NCBI GenBank assembly: GCA_022708025.1
Contig: JAKIZM010000007.1
Location: 1 to 64,000, forward strand
DNA length: 64,000 nt
Direction of reading: 5' to 3'
Source: Bacteroidota bacterium
GTDB lineage: Bacteria > Bacteroidota > Ignavibacteria > Ignavibacteriales > Ignavibacteriaceae
Position 1 is the first letter of the stretch, and each line of letters opens with the position of its first letter. The notes beneath the pieces are model-generated. The model was not told where the DNA came from. It saw only the letters and a list, made by a program, of their open reading frames with translations, and ran no database searches. Below, piece by piece: positions 42,542 through 49,973 of the stretch. A program made the translations under genes and the position numbers.

Positions 42542-44578
42542 CTACTCCTGTTTTTGATGCGATTTAAACCAATCAAATACTGTATTCCACCACAATTTTG
42601 CATTTTGTGGTTTACTAACAAAATGAGTTTCATCCGGGAAATATAAAAATTTACTTTCAATCCCTAATCTCTGTAAAGTTGTAAAAGCCTGAAAAGCTTG
42701 TTCTTCTGATAATCTGAAATCATAAGCACTGTGCACAATTAACATCGGTGTTTTAAAATTATCTGCATAACGATGCGGTGACCATTTTTCATAAGCTTCA
42801 CGATTTTCCCACGGAGTTCCGCCCACCTCCCAATTGGGAAACCAAAGTTCTTCTGTTGTTCCCCACATACTTTCAAGATTAAAAGTTCCATTATGACAGA
42901 ACAAAGCTTTGAATCTATCAGTGTGTCCTTCAATCCAGTTTATCATATATCCGCCGTAAGATGCACCTGATGCAAAAGTATTTTTCGGATCAATGAATGA
43001 AAAATTCTTTATTGCATAATCATAAGAATTCATTAAATCAGTATAAACTTTACCTCCCCAATCTTTAGAAATCTCGTCAGTAAATTTTTGTCCGTATCCG
43101 GTTGAACCGCGCGGATTCGGTGCCACAACTACATAACCTGCACCAGCAAACATTTGAAGATTCCATCTGTAGTGAAAATTATCTTCCCAGGCACCTTGCG
43201 GACCGCCGTGAATTAAAAACATCATCGGATATTTTTTGTTTGGATCAAAAAACGGCGGCTTAACTAAAATTGATTGAACTTTATCGCCATTTGCTCCTTC
43301 ACACCAGAATGTTTCAATAGGATTCATTTCAAGTTTTGATAGAACTTCTTCGTTAGTAAATGTAATTCTCTTTAAAGTATTTTTTCCATCTGTGCTGATT
43401 GAAAATATTTCAGCAGGCAAATCGGTTCTTTGTTTCAGAAAGTATAAAGTCTTTCCATCTTTAGATAGTTGAATACTTGTGTTATAATTTTCTTTATGCA
43501 GCATCTCCGGTTTATTTGAATCGATATCAATCTTATAAATTGAATTGTAAATCTGATAAGGAGACAAAAAATAAATTGTTTTTGAATCAAGAGACCAAAC
43601 AAATTCTGTGACTGAATTCTGAAAATCTTCAGTAAGATTTTTTATCTCACCGGTTTTGCGGTTGTATAAAATCAAATCAAGTTTATCAGCTTCAAATCCT
43701 GCTCGTTTCATCGATGTCCACGCAATCCAATTTCCATCCGGAGAATAAACTGGTTGACAATCAACACCCTTGCTTTTTGAAATGACTTTTGCATCTTGTA
43801 ATGAATGCAAGTCTAAAAGATAGATTTCAACATTTGTGCTTATTGCTGTTGTAAATTCAGGATTCAAAGCATAAGCAACTTCATTCATATCAGGAGAAAA
43901 ATTAAAATCATTAGTTGAGCCAAGTGCCGGTGGGGGAACATCTTCTTTATTTCCTTCAGTCAGATCATTAAAGTTTCCGGAATCAAGATCAAGTAAAAAT
44001 AAATGGCTTCGTTTTTCTCCCCGCCAGGCATTCCAATGCCGGAACATCAATTCAGTAAATATTTGAGCTTTAACCTTGCTTTCATCCTTTGCTTTATCTT
44101 TTTGCTCATTACAATCCTGCGTTTTACACTCCGGATAAACGTAAGAAATGAACAAGATTTTCTTTCCGTCAGGTGACCATTTAAAATCAGACGCTTCTGT
44201 ATAGATGTTTGTTAATTGTTTTTCATTTGATCCATCAAGATTGCATTGCCATATTTGTCCATCACGAGTAAATGCAATAGTTTTTCCATCGGGAGAAAAT
44301 TTTGGTTCGCTTTCATTCTTTTCAGAATTTTTTATTGCTCTGTTGTTTTTTCCATCAGAATCAATTAAATAAATATCTGTGTTGCCTTTGTTCGCATCAA
44401 AAGAGTAAGAAGTTAAAGTATAAGCAATAGTTTTTCCGTCGGCTGAAACATCAAAACTTCCGATTCGTTTCATTGCCCAGAGATCATCTACAGTAATTAC
44501 TCTTTTTGATTGAGCAAAAGAAGGTGATGAGAGTAAGATTATGACTAAGAGCGAGATAAAATATCTGAATTTTTGCAT
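42542..44578 (-). CDS. S9 family prolyl oligopeptidase, exported
   Basis: A 678-aa peptidase. The start at 44578 is chosen because GGAGA lies five to nine bases upstream and a signal peptide (about 1-22, ending SFA) then begins at residue 1; the frame is open 33 bases further. The N-terminal half is a seven-bladed propeller with SPDGKTIAFTRDG and WSPDGKKILFISY-type blades. The catalytic domain has MFLIHGGPQGAWED, the nucleophile in FASGASYGGYMINWIEG, the Asp in LIVHSAYDFRL and the His in FPDETHFVSKPQN. It probably degrades peptides in the periplasm. A DUF1232 gene follows it. Confidence 0.93.
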   Translation of the reverse strand: MQKFRYFISLLVIILLSSPSFAQSKRVITVDDLWAMKRIGSFDVSADGKTIAYTLTSYSFDANKGNTDIYLIDSDGKNNRAIKNSEKNESEPKFSPDGKTIAFTRDGQIWQCNLDGSNEKQLTNIYTEASDFKWSPDGKKILFISYVYPECKTQDCNEQKDKAKDESKVKAQIFTELMFRHWNAWRGEKRSHLFLLDLDSGNFNDLTEGNKEDVPPPALGSTNDFNFSPDMNEVAYALNPEFTTAISTNVEIYLLDLHSLQDAKVISKSKGVDCQPVYSPDGNWIAWTSMKRAGFEADKLDLILYNRKTGEIKNLTEDFQNSVTEFVWSLDSKTIYFLSPYQIYNSIYKIDIDSNKPEMLHKENYNTSIQLSKDGKTLYFLKQRTDLPAEIFSISTDGKNTLKRITFTNEEVLSKLEMNPIETFWCEGANGDKVQSILVKPPFFDPNKKYPMMFLIHGGPQGAWEDNFHYRWNLQMFAGAGYVVVAPNPRGSTGYGQKFTDEISKDWGGKVYTDLMNSYDYAIKNFSFIDPKNTFASGASYGGYMINWIEGHTDRFKALFCHNGTFNLESMWGTTEELWFPNWEVGGTPWENREAYEKWSPHRYADNFKTPMLIVHSAYDFRLSEEQAFQAFTTLQRLGIESKFLYFPDETHFVSKPQNAKLWWNTVFDWFKSHQKQE

Positions 44579-44797
44579 TGGTTCTCCGATGAGTTCAAAT
44601 TGATTAATCAAAAATACTGTCTAAAAGATTAAGGGCAAAGTAAAGAATAAGTCAAATTCAATCTTAAATCAGTAATGATTAACTTTGTTACAAAAATTTT
44701 ACAATAAGTAAGTTTGAATCTGGATTTCTAACATATACGATATTATCGCATAAATGTATGGCTTATTATACGACAATAGCTTATATTTGGGACGCAT

Positions 44798-45970
44798 ATG
44801 GAACAAATACTATACAGATATAATCCTTGGTGGGAAAGTGAATTCAATCCCAAAGAATTATTTCTTCGACCATTATTAATGAGGAATCTCGAATCGATTC
44901 TAGCAAGTAAAGATATTATTTTTTTTACTGGCTTAAGGCGCATTGGAAAAACATCTTTATTAAAAATTATAATCCACTACCTAATCAATAAAAAAGGGAT
45001 AAATTCTAAAAATATTTTTTATGTTAGCCTTGATGATTACTTGTTAGCAAAAGAGAGTATAGTAAACATAATTGATGAGTTTAGGAAAATTCAGAAGTTA
45101 AGGTTTTCTGATAAAATATTTTTATTTCTTGATGAGATTGGATATAAGCAGAATTTTGAAATACAATTAAAAAATATTTACGATACTCAAAACACAAAAA
45201 TATTCGCTTCAACATCAAACTCATTTCACCTGCGAAGTAAAAGTTCATTTATTACAGGAAGACACAAAACTATCGAAGTTGCACCGTTGGATTTTCAGGA
45301 ATATCTTTTATTTAAAAACATAAGTATCAGTAAGAAAGAAGGATATTTGCTTGAAAAATACTTTTTAGAGTATCTTTATACAGGCGGCATTCCCGAATTT
45401 GTGTTAAGAGGAGAAATTGAATATTTAAAAGAACTGGTTGATGATATAATAATGAAAGATATTGCTGCACAACATAATGTCAGAAGCATAGCTTTGCTTA
45501 AAGATTTCTTTTTATTGTTGATGGAAAGAGTTGGGAAGGTTTTTAGCATTAATAAGCTTGCCAATATTTTGAAAATTTCACCCGATACAGCAAAAAGATA
45601 TTTAGAATTATTTAATTCCAGCTATCTGATTCATTTATTACCTCGTGCTGGCAAGACTAATGAGGTGATTCTCTCAGCAAAAAAAATTTATGCGGCAGAC
45701 CTTGGTATCAAGACTTTATTTACTGGTTTTAAAGACAAAGGAAATTTATTTGAAAATTATGTTTATCTGAAAATTAAAGATCGAAATCCAGCTTATGTTT
45801 ATAAAGATGGGACTGAAATTGATTTTTTAACCGAGGATAAAACTTTGATAGAGGTTAAATATAATTCTGAATTGACCAAAGCCCAGTCAAAATTATTTTC
45901 TGAATTTAAATCAAAAGATAAAATTATAATTAAGTCATATAATGATCTAAAAAAGATAGAGATAGATTAA
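44798..45970 (+). CDS. AAA-type ATPase with DUF4143
   Basis: A 390-aa protein of the ATPase/DUF4143 family. Walker A is in FFTGLRRIGKTSLLKIII and Walker B in IFLFLDEIGYKQNFE; KIFASTSNSFHLRSKSSFITGRHKTIEVAPLDFQEYLLF carries the sensor and ITGR motifs. The DUF4143 part (about 250-390) includes a winged-helix segment (SINKLANILKISPDTAKRYLELF) and the restriction-like ending DGTEIDFLTEDKTLIEVKYN. Members are common in accessory regions and have no settled function. TATATTTG at 44782-44789 could be a -7 box with a very short leader. The start is at a point where no gene overlaps. Confidence 0.87.
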   Translation: MEQILYRYNPWWESEFNPKELFLRPLLMRNLESILASKDIIFFTGLRRIGKTSLLKIIIHYLINKKGINSKNIFYVSLDDYLLAKESIVNIIDEFRKIQKLRFSDKIFLFLDEIGYKQNFEIQLKNIYDTQNTKIFASTSNSFHLRSKSSFITGRHKTIEVAPLDFQEYLLFKNISISKKEGYLLEKYFLEYLYTGGIPEFVLRGEIEYLKELVDDIIMKDIAAQHNVRSIALLKDFFLLLMERVGKVFSINKLANILKISPDTAKRYLELFNSSYLIHLLPRAGKTNEVILSAKKIYAADLGIKTLFTGFKDKGNLFENYVYLKIKDRNPAYVYKDGTEIDFLTEDKTLIEVKYNSELTKAQSKLFSEFKSKDKIIIKSYNDLKKIEID

Positions 45971-45996
45971 CTGAATATTTCTTATAGCGTAATTTG

Positions 45997-46710
45997 ATGA
46001 AAGAAACACAAAATATTTTACTTCCCGGCGGATTAAAACAATTCAGAATCCTGAAATCAAAGTATAATCTTTCTGCTAAAGATATTTTAATCATTGGATC
46101 AAACAGCGAAAAGATTGCAGAAAAAATGATTGAGAACGAAGTAAAGTCAGTGCAAATAATTGTAAATGATTATGATTCGTTGATGAACTCAAGATTAAAT
46201 TTAGATAAGGATTCTAAAGTTATTGTCAGAATGATGGATTTTGATAATACTGATTTTGGAGATAATGAGTTTGATCTTGTCTATGCCCAGGCATCAATTT
46301 CTTTAACAAACAGAAATAAGATTGTAAAGGAAATAAAGAGAATTCTTAAACCTGATGGTAATTTGTGCGTTAGCGAAATTACTGCGTTAAAAAAAGATTA
46401 TCCTCCTTTTGTAAGAAATATTTTTGATTCATCTGATATTCTTCCTTTGCTAAACGACAATTGTATTGACTATTATAAAGAAAGAAATTTTTCATTATTG
46501 TATGAAGAAGATATTTCATCATCGTTAATAAGTTTTTATGAAAATGCTGCATCAACATTGAAGAAGAATTCTGAGAATCTAACCGATAAAGAGAAGAGTT
46601 ATTACAAAAAACTTTTAAATAAAATCAGTCACGAATCAAATGCATATTTGAAACTTGGTGCAGATAAGTTTATTGGATTAAAGATGTTGATATTGAGGAA
46701 AACCATTTAG
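45997..46710 (+). CDS. SAM-dependent methyltransferase-like protein
   Basis: A 237-aa protein from an ATG at 45997; a TTG directly before it at 45994 is also in frame. The class I fold is visible as ILIIGSNSEKIAEKMIENEVKSVQIIVNDYD, VIVRMMDFDNTDFGDNEFDLVYAQASISLTNRNKIVKEIKRILKPDGNLCVSE. The glycine-rich motif I is degenerate (GSNSEK instead of GxGxG), so activity is uncertain. The C-terminal 90 residues are helical and rich in Lys and Ser. It ends four bases before a palindromic repeat. Confidence 0.65.
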   Translation: MKETQNILLPGGLKQFRILKSKYNLSAKDILIIGSNSEKIAEKMIENEVKSVQIIVNDYDSLMNSRLNLDKDSKVIVRMMDFDNTDFGDNEFDLVYAQASISLTNRNKIVKEIKRILKPDGNLCVSEITALKKDYPPFVRNIFDSSDILPLLNDNCIDYYKERNFSLLYEEDISSSLISFYENAASTLKKNSENLTDKEKSYYKKLLNKISHESNAYLKLGADKFIGLKMLILRKTI

Positions 46711-46713
46711 TGT

Positions 46714-46780
46714 GTCATTCCCACATAAGTGGGAATCCACCGAATATTAATATTTAGATTCCCGCCTTCGCGGGAATGAC
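46714..46780. repeat. paired-hairpin palindromic repeat with GTCA...TGAC ends
   Basis: Two hairpins, ATTCCCACATAAGTGGGAAT (46717-46736) and ATTCCCGCCTTCGCGGGAAT (46758-46777), are joined by 21 bases. The outer ends GTCATTCCC and GGGAATGAC are inverted copies. It overlaps the first in-frame ATG of the following rlmD frame. Confidence 0.8.
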
Positions 46781-46796
46781 TATTGCATATAAAAAA

Positions 46797-48248
46797 ATGA
46801 ATATTAAAAAAGGCGAAATAGTAGAACTTCAAATTGATAAATATGCTTTTGAAGGAAAAGGAATTGCAAAAGTTTCTAAGAATGAATTGCTTGGATTAAA
46901 TGATTTAAATGGCAATGAGAAAAATTATGTTGTGTTTGTCCAAGGCTCATATCCTGGTGATAAAGTAAAAGCGAGATTACTAAAGATTAAAAAGAATTTT
47001 GCGGAAGCAATAACAACTGAAGTAATCCCACCATCAAAAGATAGAATAAAAGCACGATGTAAATATTTTGGAACTTGCGGCGGATGTAAACAGCAGGATC
47101 TTAATTATGAAACTCAGGTGTTTTACAAACAAAAACAGGTTGAAGAGATTTTTAATAAGTTGGGAGGGTTTTCAGATTATAAAATTGAGCCGATCATACC
47201 ATCTGAAAATGTTTTTTATTACAGAAACAAAATGGAGTTTTCTTTCAGTGATAAAAGATGGTTAACCAAGGAAGAAATTTCTACGGAAGGCAGATTAGCA
47301 AGGGATTTTGCACTTGGACTTCATATCCCAAGAATTTATGATAAGGTTCTTGATATAGATGAATGTTTTCTTCAATCAGAAATAAGTAATAACATCTTAA
47401 ACCTTACAAGAGAGTTTTTTAAAAAACGAAACACTTCAATCTATTCAACAAAAGTTCACACAGGATTTTTGCGCAATCTGGTAATTCGTCATTCATTTCA
47501 TACAAACGATTTAATGATCAATCTTGTTACATCAGAAGAGAATGATGAATTACTAAATGAATATTCCGATGAGATAAGAAAAACGATTCCTCAAATTACA
47601 ACGATTATAAATAACATAAATAAAAAATTTGCTGCTGTCGCGGTTGGTGACTATGAAAAAATAATATTTGGTCCAGGATTTATTTATGATAGAATTGGAA
47701 AATATAAATTCAGAATAAGTGCAAATTCATTCTTTCAGACGAATACTTTGCAGGCAGAAAAACTATATCAAACTGCTTTAGAATATGCGCAGTTAACCGG
47801 GAATGAAATTGTTTATGATCTTTATTCCGGTGCTGGAACAATTGCAATTTATATCTCTGAAAAAGCTAAACAAGTTTATGCTTTTGAATCTGTGGATTCA
47901 GCGATTGCAGACGCACACATAAATGAAGAGTTAAATAATATTTCCAATGTAAAATTTTTCTCGGCTGACCTTTATAAATCATTTCTGCCAATAATTGAAA
48001 AAAACAAAATTCCAAAAGCCGATATAATTATCCTCGATCCGCCACGAAGCGGAATGCATCAAAATACTGTTAATGATGTTGTAACATTATCACCCAATAA
48101 AATTGTTTATGTAAGCTGCAATCCGGCTACTCAGGCCAGAGATATTAAATTGATGGTTGACGCTGATTACAAGCTAATAAAAATAAGACCGGTTGATATG
48201 TTTCCGCATACTTATCATATAGAGAATATAGCGTTGCTGATTAAATAA
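46797..48248 (+). CDS. rlmD: 23S rRNA (uracil-C5)-methyltransferase RlmD-like
   Basis: A 483-aa enzyme that methylates a uracil in 23S rRNA (U1939 in E. coli). A TRAM domain (KKGEIVELQIDKYAFEGKGIAKV) is followed by the [4Fe-4S] cysteines in CKYFGTCGGCKQQDLNYETQ, the SAM motif IVYDLYSGAGTIAIYIS, IILDPPRSGMH and the catalytic Cys in IVYVSCNPATQARD. The frame is open from an ATG at 46776, but that ATG lies in the palindromic repeat and adds residues unlike the family; the ATG at 46797 is preferred, though without a clear ribosome-binding site. The closing coding stretch PVDMFPHTYHIENIALL recurs at 48948, beyond the toxin-antitoxin genes. Confidence 0.92.
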   Translation: MNIKKGEIVELQIDKYAFEGKGIAKVSKNELLGLNDLNGNEKNYVVFVQGSYPGDKVKARLLKIKKNFAEAITTEVIPPSKDRIKARCKYFGTCGGCKQQDLNYETQVFYKQKQVEEIFNKLGGFSDYKIEPIIPSENVFYYRNKMEFSFSDKRWLTKEEISTEGRLARDFALGLHIPRIYDKVLDIDECFLQSEISNNILNLTREFFKKRNTSIYSTKVHTGFLRNLVIRHSFHTNDLMINLVTSEENDELLNEYSDEIRKTIPQITTIINNINKKFAAVAVGDYEKIIFGPGFIYDRIGKYKFRISANSFFQTNTLQAEKLYQTALEYAQLTGNEIVYDLYSGAGTIAIYISEKAKQVYAFESVDSAIADAHINEELNNISNVKFFSADLYKSFLPIIEKNKIPKADIIILDPPRSGMHQNTVNDVVTLSPNKIVYVSCNPATQARDIKLMVDADYKLIKIRPVDMFPHTYHIENIALLIK

Positions 48249-48256
48249 GGTTATAG

Positions 48257-48619
48257 TTAAATTATACTTTTTCTAATACGCACGCTATTCTCTGATATTA
48301 CAACAAAGAGATTGCTTTCATTGAGGACATTAATATGCTCTGTGAAAAATTCTTCGACTAACTTTAACTTCTCATCAGATCTAAGACCGTGTAATCTAAG
48401 AAGTATTACTCCTTTTAGTATTTTTCTTTGTCTGAAAATCAGTTCGCCAAAATCTTTATCAGAAGTTATAAGAAATGAATTATTTTTATTTGCAAATGCC
48501 AATACTTCAGAGTCCGAACATCCGGGCATTGATTCACTAATAGATAGAATGTTTAGATGCAGTTTTCTTAATTCTTGAATAATTGGAACATCAATATTTT
48601 CATCTGCAACAAAGTTCAT
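48257..48619 (-). CDS. DUF5615 PIN-like toxin
   Basis: A 120-aa protein of the DUF5615/Mut7-C-like PIN family. FVADENIDVPIIQELRKLHLNILSISES gives the first acidic site; SDSEVLAFANKNNSFLITSDKDFGELIFRQRK carries the second acidic cluster with the TSDKDFGEL signature; GVILLRLHGL follows. It overlaps the DUF433 gene by one base and forms the usual DUF433-DUF5615 toxin-antitoxin pair. It lies convergent with rlmD, eight bases from its stop. Confidence 0.88.
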   Translation of the reverse strand: MNFVADENIDVPIIQELRKLHLNILSISESMPGCSDSEVLAFANKNNSFLITSDKDFGELIFRQRKILKGVILLRLHGLRSDEKLKLVEEFFTEHINVLNESNLFVVISENSVRIRKSII

Positions 48620-48852
48620 TAAATTCTTTTTTCAGAAGGATAAATAATATCTGCTTTTAATGCTTTTGCTGCGAAAGCTAATGCAGCCTTAATTGCCTCA
48701 TCGGTTAAATGGGGATGTTCCTGGATTATCTGTTCAACACTTTCTCCTGAAGAGAGTTTTTCTAATATTAGCTCAACAGTAATTCTTGTGCCTGCAATAA
48801 TTGGCTTTCCCATCATTATTTCCGGGTCCGAGACTATATATCTTTCATTCAT
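48619..48852 (-). CDS. DUF433 antitoxin
   Basis: A 77-aa protein with the DUF433 layout: YIVSDPEIMMGKPIIAGTRITVELILEKLSSGESVEQIIQEHPHLTDEAIKAALAFAAKAL. The GKPxIxGTRI motif and the HTH-like second half are diagnostic. The family is a VapB-like antitoxin that usually precedes DUF5615, as here. The pair lies between rlmD and a second copy of the rlmD 3' end. Confidence 0.9.
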   Translation of the reverse strand: MNERYIVSDPEIMMGKPIIAGTRITVELILEKLSSGESVEQIIQEHPHLTDEAIKAALAFAAKALKADIIYPSEKRI

Positions 48853-48947
48853 AATATTAATCCTTTGTTAGCCTAAATTAGAAAAAAATAAATAATAATT
48901 CACTTCATTTTTGTTAAATCGATTTTAATGTAATAAGGATGAGCTCT

Positions 48948-49016
48948 GTTGATATGTTTCCGCATACTTATCACATTGAAAATGTGGCGTTACTGGTAAA
49001 TGAAAATATGGAATGA
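48948..49016 (+). pseudogene. second, diverged copy of the rlmD 3' end
   Basis: Read in frame from 48948, the sequence encodes VDMFPHTYHIENVALLVN and stops at 49014-49016. This matches the C-terminus of RlmD (VDMFPHTYHIENIALLIK). The first 26 bases are identical; later differences are synonymous or conservative (Ile/Val). It has no rlmD body and is a fragment on the far side of the DUF433/DUF5615 pair. Confidence 0.8.
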
Positions 49017-49061
49017 AAAAAATGTGTTTAAAGTAATTGTTACATTTATCTGTATTGAAGT

Positions 49062-49736
49062 TTACTTGTTTCTTAAAATCAACACAAACTCACCTTTTAA
49101 ATTTTCTTTTTCAACAATCTTAAAAATGTTGCCGGTATTTCCACGATAGAATTTTTCTTTTTCCTTTGTTAATTCAAATGCAAGCACACAGGGAATGTTT
49201 GAACCAAGAATTTTTACAATATCTTCCATTAAGGATTTTAATCTGTAGGGCGTATCCATTAAAACGATTGTTTCTTTTCGCTTTTTAAGATCAAGTAATT
49301 GTTTTCTTCTGATATCTTTTTTGGGTGAAAGCCAGCCGTAATAATAAAACTTTTCAAAATTGAGTCCGCTGCCGACTAATGCAGTTAATAAAGAGCTAAC
49401 TCCCGGAATTGGTATAACATCAATTCTGTTCTGTATTGCAAGATCAACGAGCAAATGCCCTGGATCGGAAAAAAGCGGCGTGCCACAATCAGAAATTAAT
49501 GCTGCTGATTTTCCTTCAAGCAATTTTAATATTAAATCATTTGCTGCTTCATTTTCTGTGTGTTCATTCAATGAAAACAATTCTTTCTGAATTTTATAAT
49601 TTGCTAATAATCTTCTTGCTTCTTTAAACTCTTCACAGATGATAAAATCACATTCCTTTAAAATTCTTAAGGCACGCAAAGTTATATCTTCATAATTACC
49701 AATTGGAGTTGAAACGATGTATAATTTTGGTTTCAT
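49062..49736 (-). CDS. rsmI: 16S rRNA (cytidine-2'-O)-methyltransferase RsmI-like
   Basis: A 224-aa tetrapyrrole-methylase-fold enzyme that methylates the ribose of C1402 in 16S rRNA. LYIVSTPIGNYEDITLRALRILKECDFIICEE is the family N-terminus; SLNEHTENE, SAALISDCGTPLFSDPGHLLVDLAIQNRIDVIPIPGVSSLLTALVGSGL and FYYYGWLSPKKDIRRKQLLDLKKRKETIVLMDTPYRL follow in order. It is shorter than E. coli RsmI (286 aa), as the C-terminal domain is missing, which is common in Bacteroidota-type proteins. It seems monocistronic. Confidence 0.92.
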   Translation of the reverse strand: MKPKLYIVSTPIGNYEDITLRALRILKECDFIICEEFKEARRLLANYKIQKELFSLNEHTENEAANDLILKLLEGKSAALISDCGTPLFSDPGHLLVDLAIQNRIDVIPIPGVSSLLTALVGSGLNFEKFYYYGWLSPKKDIRRKQLLDLKKRKETIVLMDTPYRLKSLMEDIVKILGSNIPCVLAFELTKEKEKFYRGNTGNIFKIVEKENLKGEFVLILRNK

Positions 49737-49973
49737 AATCTTATGATTTTTAGAACTTTATCGAATTTGTGTCGAAGCTTTTTTGCCACAAAAACACAAA
49801 TACACAAAAGAACACTAATTAAAAAAAATTATTTGAAAACTCTGGTTATTTGTGCTTAAATTTAAACATAAATTTTATAATTAAATTCAGGTTTATGAAG
49901 CAGCTTACAAATTACTTCATATCTAATTATCTCATCACAAAAAATTATTTTATCTTAAAATAACGGAATTATT

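Noticed and set aside
49737-49973. Possible small gene or RNA between rsmI and the S8 peptidase
   Set aside because: AT-rich sequence with an A/C-rich stretch only; no frame with a ribosome-binding site, no stable hairpin.
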